This document shows positions 1 through 11,648 of a DNA stretch of 64,000 nt, in pieces. Numbering within the stretch: position 1 is the stretch's first letter; each line of letters starts with the position of its first letter. The notes beneath the pieces are model-generated. The model was not told where the DNA came from. It made no database searches and worked only from the letters and a program-made list of their open reading frames with translations. Origin of the DNA: Uloborus plumipes (lineage: Eukaryota; Arthropoda; Arachnida; Araneae; Uloboridae); NCBI GenBank assembly GCA_038373865.1, contig JAXGGA010004484.1, positions 23,857 through 87,856 on the forward strand. The letters run 5' to 3'. The translations under genes were made by a program, and so were the position numbers.

Positions 1-219
1 AAGGCATTCGAAGAGATGTCACACCTTTGTGAAAAAAATCACACCACATATAGCCAATATTTACCCCTAACGCCTTACACACCAGAAAAAATCCTTGGTT
101 TACCTCAAATTAGGTAGCAAAAACATTTTAAAAGATAAAGCTAAATTTTAGAGAAAAAAAAAAGCTCTACGCTCCCCGAGGTGAACAGGAGAAAATGTAC
201 AATTCAGTTTTATTCTAAT
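1..219. other. Unannotated flank
   Basis: AT-rich sequence outside the left arm of the foldback element. I see no gene and no repeat boundary that I can support here. Confidence 0.4.
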
Positions 220-2020
220 ATCAGGGGGAAGACCAGATCCCTGGTTCGCAAGGCCCTTTCTATCTGACATGTGGGAAGGTCCCAATAACATGTCACCTTC
301 CCCAAGACCCTTGAATAAAATAAACGACAAAATAACACAAGCAAAAGAAAAATGGAACACAGTCAAAAATCAAACACCAAAAAGGTCGAAAAAATTTAAG
401 TACTCACATGAAAAGGTACCAGGCTTGAACTAAATGAAGAGCGCAACAAGCAAATGTGTGACCCAAACAGAGAGTTACGGTCAAAGTTAAACTTTCTAAA
501 AATAATTTAAGTAAAAGGAGGAAGGAACTTCATTGAAATCCAACGACGACTTCAGAAAATTAAGGGTTTTTTTTGGATGAAAATCTCTTTGTTGTAGATA
601 TTTTTAATTCTATTTATTTCATTTAGTATTACCAAGGCTTCACTAGATAGCATTTTATACAGGCTGTATCATTACTCAGAACATCAATTGTAAAGATTTG
701 CCCGCTAGAGAGCTCTGAACAAGGACCACCCAAATGTTTGTTTACATTTATTAGCATATTGTTTCTGCTGTAAAAAGTGATGTAAATCCTATCTTTTAGG
801 GTTAAAAAATATTGATATAGTTAACTGAAGTGGAGTACAGAGTGAATTAATGCCGAAGGACTTATTAGTACTGCTTTTTAGGGGAAATAAATTCCCCTTT
901 CAGGTAAAGCTCGTCACAACTTATGATTCAGTCATACGATATTCATTCATCTGTTTACTTTTTTCGAATTAACAACATATAGCAATGGCGTTCAATTTTG
1001 ACATATCTGCATTAATAAAATATACACTTAAATTCACCGACGATAAATAAAAAATGTAGCAATGAAATAATATTGTTCTAATTTACTATTTTGTTTCATT
1101 ATTGTTGCTCACACGATCTTAATTGATACGCAGAAGTTCAGATGTTCCTTTTGATGGCGTTGACGCATCAGAGCGATAAATGGCGAATCTATTCGTCGAG
1201 ACATTTCATTTTTTTCATTTTGATGCCCCAGAATGAAAGATACCGTAATGAAGCGGTGGTGTACAACGGAAAGACGATTGACAACAAAACAATTAATTTT
1301 TTTAGTAACAACGAAATGAGCATATATAATAGCTTGGTACTAAAGAGCAATACAAGTACGGAAAAAATAAACAAAACTACAATATTGCGACGACGAACTG
1401 TATCATGGCGAACTGTAGACTGAATTTTAAAAAGTTCTATGGCAACCTTATATTGACGACCTTATTATTTTCAATTATCACTCTTTTTATAATGATTCAA
1501 AAAATATCTATCCTGCCGATCTAGAGCTTATTCAAACAAATAAAAATATTAAACAGACTGAATTTCTCGACCTTAACATATGTTTTTCAGAAAATGATAT
1601 CCTGGTTGATCTGTTCAATAAGCGTTTTTCTTTCAACTTCCATGTTAATCGATTGATTGCATGGAAAAAAAAAACCTTAATTTTCTGAAATCGTGGTTGG
1701 ATTTCAATGAAATTCCTTCCTCATTTTACATAAACTATTTTTTTAAGGTTTAACTTTGACCGTAACTCTCTGTTTGGGCCACATATTTGCTTGCTGCGCT
1801 GTTCATTTAGTTCACGCCTGGTACCTTTTCATGTGAGTACTTAAATTTTTTCGACCTTTTTGGTGTTTGATTTTTGACTGCGTTCCATTTTTCTTTTGCT
1901 TGTGTTATTTTGTCGTTCATTTTATTCAAGGCTCTTAGGGAAGGTGACATGTTATTGGGACCTTCCCTCATGTCAGATAGAAAGGGGCTTGCGAACCAGG
2001 GATTTGGTCTTCCCCCTGAT
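220..2020. mobile_element. Foldback element with ~357-bp inverted arms
   Basis: Positions 220-576 read on the minus strand match 1664-2020 on the plus strand almost throughout, with scattered substitutions. The outer ends are ATCAGGGGGAAG and its complement, and the inner ends run into A/T tracts. The arms flank about 1.1 kb of AT-rich interior (577-1663). The interior holds only a 93-codon open frame (1142-1423) with no recognisable domain, so the element looks non-autonomous. A 2-bp AT next to each end could be part of the terminus or a target duplication. Long arms around a short non-coding core resemble foldback-type DNA elements, but I cannot assign a superfamily. Confidence 0.75.
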
Positions 2021-2060
2021 GACGTGCCAGTCATTGGTTCGACTTTTCATTTTTACCTTT

Positions 2061-2061
<1 letters not shown>

Positions 2062-2122
<61 letters not shown>
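2062..2122. repeat. (TA)n followed by (CA)n microsatellite
   Basis: About 24 TA dinucleotides run directly into six CA dinucleotides. Short open frames running through this tract (IYIYIY, THTH) are artefacts of the repeat. Confidence 0.95.
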
Positions 2123-2264
2123 AGAATTAAAGATATAAGATGTTACATGTTATTTTAATCGCAAAAAAGCATACTTTCCTGATTCAAAGTATAAAATTTA
2201 CCCTAGTTTTTAATGTAAACATGGTTTCAACGTCCTAAATTTGCGGTATTTCGATCCCATTTTT

Positions 2265-2984
2265 ACTTCCTTTTACGTAGTAAAGGAAGTATTGTGATCG
2301 CGAAAAAAATCACTCAAATTTGAGTCTAAATTTTGATTTTGCTCACCCCCGAATGAATGTTCAGTAGTTTTTTTGACCTGCCAGCACGTGCATATGTACC
2401 TACCAACATATAAGCAGCCGAAAAATCCTTTTTACCACCCCCGAGTAAAAAACGACGAGTTTTCTCGTGACATCTGTATGAACGTATGTGCGTATGTATG
2501 TATGTGTGTTGCATATCTCAAAAACGACATGCCGTAGAAGCTTCTAGCTTGGTATGTAGGCTCTGAGGATGGTCTAGTTGTGCACCTCTCCTTGTGATTG
2601 CATTCAAATGCTCCCTTTTGTGGGGTAAATCAGTGTTAAGTTCAATGCAGATGAATTGGCACGACCACTTGGCGATATATCACCAAGCTTTTGGTCCCCA
2701 AGTGTTTGACACCAACTTGGTGGCATATCGCCAAGTTGGCGACAAGTTTGGCGATTTTTTTTTGAATTTGGGTTCAATTTGGCGCTATTGGCGATATTTT
2801 GCGAAAAATCCACTGAATGATATTAAAATCGGCGATATTTAGAAAATGAATCATTGTAAAACATTTGTTTTGCATTGTTTCGTAGAAAACTATGGGTATA
2901 AATGTTCGAATTGCTATCTTGCTCACTCCTAGCACTATTTTAACACTAAGGCATCTACAAAGAAATTTACACGTAAAAGGAAGT
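2265..2984. mobile_element. Hairpin-ended interspersed repeat, 720 bp
   Basis: The 14-mer ACTTCCTTTTACGT at 2265-2278 recurs inverted at 2971-2984. At the left end it is immediately followed by its own complement (AAAGGAAGT to 2290), giving a terminal hairpin. Just inside lies a TATGTATGTGTG-type stretch and a CATATCTCAAAAACG motif typical of non-autonomous arthropod repeats. Positions 2660-2840 hold several degenerate copies of TTGGCGATAT. No coding region. The repeat at 7640-8537 has a comparable hairpin end (ACTTTCTTCTATAT), so the two are probably related and lie in opposite orientation. Confidence 0.6.
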
Positions 2985-3359
2985 AGTGTGAGACAGATAC
3001 CAGATTTTTTTAGTTAAAAAATTTACAAGTTTCTACCCTAGACTCTGGAAACACCAGACCCGTTTGTAAGATAACGATTAAAGGGATTTAGTAAACACCC
3101 CTTTGCCATTTTCTAGCAATTAATTTCTTCGTAAGTTGTATTAGTTTTTAATTACAGGCAGGTAAAATTATCTAAAATCTTTAACGACAGCAACCAAAAA
3201 CAAGTATTCGTTATTCTGTAATAATATCTATACGATGTAGGAGTTTGCCATTTAGGCTTTAAAATGTACACATTTATTCTAAAAACGTGCACTACTAATT
3301 TATAAGAACCCTTTCCGTTTTTGTGCCATGTTGGTTACGGTCACTACTTGTTTTAAGTC
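2985..3359. other. No feature seen
   Basis: AT-rich sequence between two repeat elements. I see nothing gene-like in it. Confidence 0.4.
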
Positions 3360-3869
3360 TTAACTCATTAATGCCTAGCGTCCTTTTTTTTTAGGTTGGT
3401 TCAAAAAAGGGTCAGAATTTCCCCAAAATGAACAATTTAACCAAATAATAGTGTTTAATTAGTACCTTGGTATTGTTTCAATTCGTTTTGATCAGATTGC
3501 AGCATATAACCATTGTAAAACTGTAGCAGTTTTAATATGATCTTTATCAAAAACTACATCGTTCACAATCTCAAGAAAAAAAGCTAAGTTTTTAAAGTTA
3601 TTCCCAGCTTCCCTGTTTATGTTAATTGCTGATTTTATTCCTTCTTATGAAATGTCTTTTTAAATATTATATCGTAGGCAGAAAATTTTTTAGTAAAACA
3701 AGTATGTACCCTCTGAGGTCTATCGTAACTTTTAAGGGACGATTTTTCCTTCCTCAATAAAAAAAAATACATGATATTTTTAAAATTAGTTTTCCTGTCT
3801 ATCATACACTGTTTGTATCCTGTATACAAAATATCTTTAGAAACAAAATGTCAGGCATTAATGGGTTAA
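3360..3869. mobile_element. piggyBac-like MITE with TTAA ends
   Basis: The left end reads TTAACTCATTAATGCCT and the right end, read inverted, is TTAACCCATTAATGCCT. The two ends are about 510 bp apart. A TTAA at both edges followed by CYCATTAATGCC fits the TTAA target duplication and the C-rich termini of piggyBac-type elements. No transposase similarity is visible inside, so this would be a non-autonomous copy. Assignment rests on the ends alone. Confidence 0.6.
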
Positions 3870-5094
3870 TTCACAGTTCACGTCAGATGTTTGCTAAATT
3901 TGGTACATAAGCCCTCTGATGCATCTGAAAGTTAGTCTCTCTAGATTGTCTCCTTTAGAGTGGGAAATTTCTATAGAATATTTAGGGAGCTTTCCTAATA
4001 TAAATACCGTTTACATGAGTTCTTTACCAAATTTGACGCACGAGTCCTTCAATGTTTACCAGCAAACCATACTATAGTATAGTGAAATAATGAAAAAAAA
4101 ATGTTATTCGCATTTGAAAGATCGTAGTAAAAAACTTTTCTGATTTTATATATTATTTGCTTTTATGTCCTCGGTTTCGAAATACAAAGCAAATCAAACT
4201 CGGTGCATCAAAAGTACATGTTATTAGGCTAATATCTTACGCACACTATCGACCAAACCAGTAAACAAAAAAGCTGCAATAACTGCAGCAATAAAACTTT
4301 AAACTTTAGATTTTGTCACATAACCACTTTATCTTCCAAGCTCTTAAATTATGTTGGGTAAGAGCTTTATCGTTCCCGTTTTTATTAGAAATTTAACAGC
4401 ATTTGTAACTAAAATATAAACAGATAAAGTTGTGTGAATGTAACGACTATAACTATGAATTGGCCCGCATATCAAATTAAACACTATTGACTCTTAAAGA
4501 CAGAAGTTTAGGAAAGACAGACACTGCTACTTTACTACTGAAACACGTTAAACTTGCTTTTTCTCAATATCTATTAAAATGTGCAATATTAAGAAAGATA
4601 TGTGTTTTATGAAAGGGATAAACATGCATCATATAAATACTTTAAAGCTATTGCATGAACTGTTATAAATACCCTTCTAGTTTTTCATTCGATGCAGAAA
4701 AGCATTTTTCACAAAATGTAGGTATAAATGTTACCATAATTTAAAAGCTGTTTATAGAAATAAAATTCCAAGTAACACACGTATTGCAAAATTGGCTGTG
4801 GATTAAAGGTCTCGTTTCTACATAATGTGGGTGGGATTTCCTAAAGGCGGCCCGTTTGGTGGTTAAACTTTAATTCATTTTCCAATACAATGGCTTCACT
4901 TAATCTTATAATTTTACTTTTATTCGGCCCTTAAACGTGCACCTTAAATTTATACATAAAAATAAAATAGTTTTATTGTATGTATTCATTTCCAGAACAT
5001 TCTCCATAGCATCGTTTGGAATATGAAATGCATGCGGTGGACTTTCCTTAGTATACCATTATTTTCTCGGATAATATCAGGTCTTCTTACAATA
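3870..5094. other. No feature seen
   Basis: AT-rich sequence with no open frame of interest, no recognisable exon and no inverted repeat that I could support. Confidence 0.4.
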
Positions 5095-5260
5095 CAGTGA
5101 AACCTCGTAAAACGAACTCGAAGGAGCCTTTAAAATTAGTTCGTCTTAGCCGTAGTTTGTTTTATCCTACAAACATTAAAAACAAGCAGTAGGACGGGTA
5201 TCGAAAAGTTAGTTCGTCTTAGCAGTAGTTCATTTTAAGCGTGTTCTAATAACAATGTTT
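5095..5260 (+). mobile_element. Tigger/pogo-like terminal fragment
   Basis: CAGTGAAACCTCGTAAAACG follows a TA dinucleotide. It resembles the CAGTGRAACCTCG termini of pogo/Tigger-group elements. Inside, TTAGTTCGTCTTAGC occurs twice (about 5138 and 5210). I found no matching inverted end nearby, so this is one end only. Confidence 0.45.
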
Positions 5261-5642
5261 GATTTTATCCCTTAAGCGCTGACTAAATCTTCTGGAGGAA
5301 GCTACTGAAGTAATTCCTTTTTCTTTCTTTCTTTTTCTTTTCTTCTTTAAGACTGAATAGTGAATTTATGGAGGCTGAGTCATTCGATGTTTGCTTATAC
5401 ACAGCCAAATCTAAAAGAAGATTAATAATGTTAAAACTTATTTCGGGCAGGGTAAGAGAAATAATATAAAAGCAGATTAAGGCTTCAAATCTTACAACTC
5501 ATTTTTGACAAAGTTTAATGAATTTCATATTTGAAACCTCTTTTAAAAAGGGTGTGAGGTGATTTACGTCAACATGTGAAAAAATGTTGAAATTATAGAA
5601 TAGTTTCTGAAATTAGGTAATTTATGCTCGTATAGGTATATA

Positions 5643-5816
5643 CAGTCAAGTCTCGATAATTCAGAAGCCTTGCAAATAAAATATAGCTTTATCTCAAAGT
5701 TTTCCTTGGGTTCCAAACTATCGATAAGGCTATAATATTTTACTATAACTCAAACTACTTACAACTTACAGCTTTTAGCCGATTTTTTGGGACTTAGATC
5801 TATCGCCACTTGACTG
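5643..5816. mobile_element. Tigger-like MITE, 174 bp
   Basis: CAGTCAAGTCTCGATAA at the left and its inverted relative (CAGTCAAGTGGCGATAG, read on the minus strand) at the right define 174 bp. A TA precedes the left end. No TA follows the right end, so the duplication is decayed or the right edge is slightly off. No coding potential. Confidence 0.6.
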
Positions 5817-6577
5817 GAAAATTATATATTTTTAATGAACGCTCTTAAACCGGCTGCAAGTTTTCTAAAAAAATATTTTTGTTTTCCTTAATCTAAAATG
5901 CATGTATGGAATTTTTATCCAGTGTTTAAGAACTTACTTTTCTCAAGTATTTCCCGTCGAGAAAAAAAAAAACTAATAGAAAAAAGTACTCAAGAAGTCT
6001 TTCTTATGCTCCACTCAACAGACACTTCTGAACCATATCCATTAGCAAGGATTGCGGTATAGTCAACGGTCTAATTAGGGTAACAAATACTACACATTCC
6101 CCACTGCTTAATTTGATCATCTAAACATAATCTCACGTACAGCGAACATACCAGCTGAACATAATAGAGAATTTCCGATGAGTATTGAAAGTGGGTTAGC
6201 TGTATGAATTGAAAGTAAATCACAGGCCCTGAAAAAAGAATAAGGACAATATATATAGGTTCCTATTTGTGGTAAAGAAATGCATGACTTAATGAACAGC
6301 AGCATTCCCTTGTGGATATTTATTTTTTACCCAGCGAATTTTAGTGCAAACGGGCGACATAATAGCCTCAATCATTTTCAGATTAGAAAAGACTAAACTA
6401 ATATTGCAAAAATACTTTTTAGGTGGAGTTGTTTCTAATGTTTCGCTGCATTTTCGAATATTTTTTGGTAGATTGTATGAGCAAATGATTTTAAAAAGGT
6501 GAGCACAAACTGATATGCAATGTTAAATAGCTAGGCAACATGCTTCCTCGATATATGAAAATGAAGGGATTTGTATA
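5817..6577. other. No feature seen
   Basis: AT-rich spacer between two MITEs. No gene or repeat recognised. Confidence 0.4.
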
Positions 6578-7117
6578 CAATGGACGTCGCTTAATGCGAT
6601 CCCATTTGAACGCAAGGGATTTGATAACAATAATCGATTGATTATAATAAACGATGTAAGTTTAATGGTGATTTCAGTTGACAATTTTAATTTTGTATGT
6701 GTTTGATATGAAATAATTGTAATTAGGGTGGGCTCTATTTTGTTGTTTTAATGGCTAAGGCATGTTCATTAAAATTGTGAGAGTCCTACATAGTTTCAAA
6801 GACTCTTGAAAGTATGTCCTGGTTATATATGTCTTCATGGCTCGGATAGTTCCTTGATCACGTGGGGAGATAAATACGTTTTTTTTTTTTTACTGGACTG
6901 CAGAAAATATTTCGAAAATGAGAGGGTTTTTTTTTTCAATTTGTCGCTGATTTAAGGAAAAAATATATATTTTTTAATTCATAACAATAAAAGATGTTTT
7001 GATTACAAGTAACGGTGGATTTTTAACTACTTTACACAACTGGACGGAACTTGGCGATTCTGATAGCATTAGACGACTGATAACATTAACCGTGATCACA
7101 TAAAGCGGTGTCCACTA
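6578..7117. mobile_element. Tigger-like MITE, ~540 bp
   Basis: The left end CAATGGACGTCGCTTAATG and the right end, read inverted as TAGTGGACACCGCTTTATG, match over about 30 bp. The similarity continues inward through GCGATC or GTGATC and AACGC or AATG motifs. A TA precedes the left end. The interior is non-coding and includes T-runs at about 6880 and 6928. Confidence 0.55.
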
Positions 7118-7160
7118 CCTAATTTTGTTATAATGACAATAATAGATCTTAAAGCCATTA

Positions 7161-7166
<6 letters not shown>

Positions 7167-7228
<62 letters not shown>
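7167..7228. repeat. (TA)n microsatellite
   Basis: About 31 uninterrupted AT dinucleotides. Confidence 0.95.
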
Positions 7229-7231
<3 letters not shown>

Positions 7232-7789
7232 TTTTTCTCTTTAAAACCCCGGCTATACCATTAAAGGATACATCTTATTGAATTGTGATACAATGTACCC
7301 TAAAAAAAACTAGCTGTCGTGGCCGTCACGAAACTTTCTTCTATATTTATCTCATGAATTCCAGTTACAAAATAAAATACGTACTCGCCCGAATAATTGG
7401 AGACAGCTCCAATTTCCCAATTATCGTAATAACCCTGCAAATGCAGAATCAATGAGCGAAATTGGAAATCATTGCAAAAGCCTTGTTTAGATTAATTGCA
7501 AACATTTTATTTGTTAGTAAAAAGAAACTGGCAGCAGTTAAAAATTTCAAATCATTGAAAGTTTTCAGCTGTTTTGATAATTAAATAGCGTGAAAGCGAT
7601 TTTTTAATGAATTAATTTTTCGCATTGTTGACTAAGCGCAAAAATCACCCCACCCTCCCCCCGGGAGATTGGCGCCAAAATTTAATCGATGCTTGCTTCC
7701 ATATTGGGTTAGTGTTATTCAAAATTTCATTCAAATCTCAGCAATATTTCTCGAGATACAGTAGGTGCAATGACAAAATAAGCACTTTT

Positions 7790-8230
7790 GATTGCTCCAC
7801 CCCCCTTTGAGATATTGACACACAAATTGAATCAGCACTTGTACTCAATAGGGTCTACCTATGGACCAATTTTCGTTCGATTCCGCCTGTTACTTCCTGA
7901 GATATAGCAATCACCTCCGCGCAGAACACGTGCGATTGCTCCACCCCCTTTGAGATATTGACACACAAATTAAATCAGCACCTGTACTCTATAGGGTCTA
8001 CCTATGGACTAATTTTCGTTTGATTCCGCCAGTTACTTCTTGAGATATAGCAGTCACCCTCGTGCAGAACACGTGCGATTGCTCCACCCCCTTCGAGATA
8101 TTGACAAACAAATTGAATCAGCACCTGTACTCAGTAGGGTCTACCTATGGACCAATTTTCGTTTGATTCCGCCGGTTACTTCCTGAGATATAGCAATCAC
8201 CCCCGCGCAGAACACGTGCGATTGCTCCAC
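7790..8230. repeat. Tandem repeat, three 143-144-bp units
   Basis: The marker GATTGCTCCAC falls at 7790, 7934, 8077 and 8220, giving periods of 144, 143 and 143. Each unit carries GAGATATTGACA, GGGTCTACCTATGGAC and TCCTGAGATATAGCA with few differences. The high identity suggests recent unit amplification within the element. Confidence 0.9.
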
Positions 8231-8500
8231 CCCCCTTGGAGGAATTCGCTAAAAAAAGTCAGGTGCACCAGTTCACATGGTGGTACATATGTGCAAAAAT
8301 TTTTGTTCGATTTCATTCAGTAGTTTTTGCTCTAGCGCGGCCACAAAAACTGGTCACACACATACAGACTCACACACAGACACACACACAGACACACAGA
8401 CAGACAGACATTTTCCAAAAATGGTCGAAATGGACTCAGCGCACCTCAAAACGTGCAAATCCGTCAAAATTCGACATTCGAAAATTTTCACGAAACCAAT

Positions 8501-8533
8501 ACTTTCTTCTATATATTAGATATAGAAGAAAGT
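8501..8533. other. Terminal hairpin, 14-bp stem
   Basis: ACTTTCTTCTATAT pairs with the stretch ending in AGAAGAAAGT across a 5-nt loop. It marks the right end of the repeat at 7640-8537. Confidence 0.75.
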
Positions 8534-8542
8534 AAAAAACCA

Positions 8543-9065
8543 ATGCTCTACATAGCTAAACATGATTCTTTATACTAAAAAAAATTACAAATGAATCTTT
8601 CCTTTATTTTCTCATAATTTATATTTCTGTAAAAATCTATTCTGCAAGCAATCAAAAACATGAAATCAATACGAAATAATTAAGATTCCGTGCTATGATC
8701 ACATTAAAAGGCATACAACCCAAATACAATACTAGAACATTACTCACTAACAGGCTGTGGACATGACAGATTTTTTATAGCCACTCGCAGAAAAAAAAGC
8801 GTACATTGATAACTGACATTTTTATTTCTAGTGTTTCGTCGGGAAATTCGAAAGAAGTATTGATTTAGAAACCTAACATGATTTGCTCTATTTTGGTATG
8901 TCATGATAGTTTTAAAAATCATATTTCTTAGCGTCTTTCATCCTTTATGTAATATTTTGATGTTTTATCCATTCTTTCCTTTAAATTCTACTGTTAGTAA
9001 ACATGAAAAGTGGAAATACAAAACATATTATCCGTCTAAAACAATCAAAGGGCTACATATAATTA
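8543..9065. other. No feature seen
   Basis: AT-rich sequence. I see nothing beyond short open frames without any family signature. Confidence 0.4.
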
Positions 9066-9726
9066 AATACTTATTATAAACCCCGGCTCTGCTCGGGTTT
9101 CTGCCGCGTAATGTGTTTCAGTGAAACACCTTCATAATTCTTTCAACATTAAAGTGCACATATATTTACATAAATGGCTACTTCTGTAAATAATGGCTAT
9201 TTTTTCTGTCTGGATAACTTTAAAAAATGCATAACATACCCTAAATACAAATGCAAGCTACAAATAATGTTAAGGTAAATATGAAATGTTATAAGCTTGT
9301 ATATTAAAATAAATATATTTTTAATGTATCAATTGCAATGGAATCAACCATTTCCAAATATTGCACGTTAAATAAGTCCCATTATTACAGTTTCGTTCAT
9401 TGTGCCTCAATTCGTGAAAACTCAATTGCTGAAAACCATCTTATGTACCTAATTTTGAAATTTTTTTGGTTATAAACACTTTCCATTTTCTATGTGTTGC
9501 CAAAATCAATCAAAATCAAATGTGTTTTCAATGTGTTGCCTCTTTTTATTTCCCCCGTAAGCGATTTTTGGCTCAAAATTTTGATTATGATCACTATTAA
9601 TATTGTTGTTGCAAGGCATCAAATTTTTGCAACAATGGACTGAAAATTTAATCATTTAATAGGAAAACTACATAAAATTTACTGTTTTTTATAATATTTT
9701 TTTTTAAACTTAGTTTTTTAGAAATA
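9066..9726 (+). repeat. Interspersed repeat fragment
   Basis: The fragment begins near ACCCCGGCTCTGCTCGGGTT, a retroelement or SINE-like boundary motif that also occurs, diverged and inverted, at about 10225-10250. The rest is AT-rich and non-coding. The boundary on the right is the start of the perfect inverted repeat and is otherwise uncertain. Confidence 0.4.
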
Positions 9727-9990
9727 AATTGAATCGTTTATTTCGAAAAGGTAACATCTCTATTTTGATCTCCTCTGTCTCTTTAGAAAATTAAACAGCG
9801 CACGGTTATATTTTTGAATGTCATAATCAATGAAAAGATGCCTTTAGTTAAGTACACAATTACTGCAATAATTTACCAAATAACCATTGATTATGACATT
9901 CAAAAATATAACCGTGCGCTGTTTAATTTTCTAAAGAGACAGAGGAGATCAAAATAGAGATGTTACCTTTTCGAAATAAACGATTCAATT
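9727..9990. repeat. Perfect 106-bp inverted repeat
   Basis: Positions 9727-9832 are the exact reverse complement of 9885-9990, 106 of 106 bases by eye, around a 52-nt loop. No such perfect match is seen between the other repeat arms in this window. It is either a very young foldback, a sequence homogenised by gene conversion, or a sequencing or assembly artefact. Confidence 0.9.
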
Positions 9991-10252
9991 ATAGCCTATT
10001 CTGATTCTTGTTAATGTAGCTATCTACGGTGAAAAAATTGTTAAAATCGGTTCAGTAGTTTTGAAGATTTTACGGTGAGCATGGATTAAATAAGGTTGTG
10101 TTTTTTGAAACAAATTACGGCTGTTTTAAATGCGTAACTGCAACCAAAGGCTTAAAAATGCTTTTCAAGTTTATCTAGAAAAAAGCACGAGTTTACAAAC
10201 CTTTTTTTTTTTTTTTTTTTTAACCGAGCAGACTCGGTCCCCAGGTACTAGA
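9991..10252 (-). repeat. SINE/retroelement-like repeat, minus strand
   Basis: Read on the minus strand it starts with TACCTGGGGACCGAGTCTGC and a long A-run. It then continues to TGAACCGATTTTAACAA and a TAGCTACATTAACAAGAATC motif, both common in arthropod non-autonomous retroelements or Helitron-like repeats. No coding region. Confidence 0.5.
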
Positions 10253-10925
10253 TAAATTAATAATGAAGTAATATATGTTTTGCAGACGATACATTTGGAA
10301 TGGTTTACTATCCTGTTGTCTCTTTTTTAACCTCATTTGGCTAAAGAGTATTTCCCTCTTCTATACAACTTGTCAGATCGCCAAAACGTCTCTAAACTGA
10401 TAAAAATGGTACGCGTCAGTTTCTTCCTTCTCTAAGTATTTTAAGGAAATGACTCGATTTCTCATTTGATTGACAGGTGCCATCTTGTCATGGTTTTATT
10501 ATATTTCATTTGACTAATTTTAATAAGGTTTGGAGTTTGAATTGCTACAAAAACAAATACATTTTTTAAATTATTAAAGAAAAAATAACAAACAAATAAA
10601 CGAAATAAAAACGTAACCATGGTAAAAACATGAAAAGTTTATTTCCGTTATTAAAATATTTCATTTTATCTTTATTTTCAAACACATTTTATTCTCGAGC
10701 TTAACCATTTTAGAATCGTTTGGCTTGCTTTGCTGAAGGTAAGCCTTGAATTTCCGGGATTCTAAAAGCAATTATTACAGCTCTTCTAATGCTCGTAGAA
10801 ACTTCAAACTGACATAATTTTTAGCAGAAAATTTCAAGCTTCCGAATGACATAAGACTGGAAAATGTGTATGAAATATTTCTTCCCTATTTTATCGAAAG
10901 AATTAGTATGGAAAAAGAACGAAAT
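10253..10925. other. No clear feature
   Basis: AT-rich. The right part (from about 10700) may belong to the repeat that ends at 11100, but I cannot place its start. Confidence 0.35.
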
Positions 10926-11100
10926 CTAATTTTCGAAAAAATGTTTCGTAGTGCATAACCTTATGCTACGAACGAATTTTGTACTAAATTTCATAAAAAT
11001 CGACCGAACGGTTTTGGCGCTACGCGCGTAACAGACAGACAGAAAGAAGGAAAGAAAGAAAGACAGGCCCACCTTCAGCTTTATTATTAGTAGAGATAGA
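10926..11100 (-). repeat. Interspersed repeat end with (GAAA)n tail
   Basis: On the plus strand it reads AAATTTCATAAAAATCGACC, then CGGTTTTGGCGCTACGCGCG, then ACAGACAGACAG and GAAAGAAAGAAAG, ending with CTTTATTATTAGTAGAGATA. The minus-strand form, TATTACTAATAATAAAGC then AGACAG then GCGTAGCGCC, is a recurrent non-autonomous repeat layout in arthropod genomes. It is non-coding. Confidence 0.55.
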
Positions 11101-11646
11101 GAAAACATGACAATTTCCTTACTTTGTTTTTTGTGCTAAGTTAAAAGTTAAAATATATTCTGATAAATTTAGAAAGCAAAGAAAAAAAGGCAAAAGGTCC
11201 CTTCGAAAACGACACATGCTACTAATGACTTATTTAATGAGAACCGTGAAGATTTTATAATTTTACACCATTGTCACAATTTTAGCACCTAATTTTAATA
11301 AGTTAAAACCACCTGACGAGATAGAGTATGAAAATAGTTTTTTTTTTGAAAAATATCTCAATATCAGGACCGTTAAGGCATGCAAATTGATTCAAAAATG
11401 CCTAAATGCTTTTGTGTCTTGCTTTCATGAGTACTAATTTATTTTTAAGATGAATTACATTCATGTGCGATTTTTCTCTTCTATTCAAATACTTTAGAAA
11501 GTATCACATAAACATATATTTGAAAAGTGAAAACTGAAAAATCATAGGTAACCTATATGCAGTACAGCATAATAAAAGAAAATAATCTATTATATTGGAA
11601 TCACAATGCGAAACAAAAATGAAAATATAAAGTTACCAGGAAAATA
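11101..11646. other. No feature seen
   Basis: AT-rich flank of the Tc1 insertion. No gene found. Confidence 0.4.
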
Positions 11647-11648
11647 TA

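Larger units (their letters stand above)
7640..8537 (+). mobile_element. Hairpin-ended repeat with tandem core
   Basis: A relatively GC-rich non-coding repeat. It has a diverged first unit (about 7650-7789), three tandem units, a linker with TTCAGTAGTTTTTGCTCTAG, a CACACAGA-rich stretch (about 8358-8412), and a terminal hairpin at 8501-8533 with a 14-bp stem. Repeats that combine an AGTTTTTGCTCTAGCG-like motif, an ACAGACAGAC tract and a hairpin end look like non-autonomous arthropod elements. I cannot say whether it is Helitron-like, because no clear CTRR end follows the hairpin. Confidence 0.6.
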
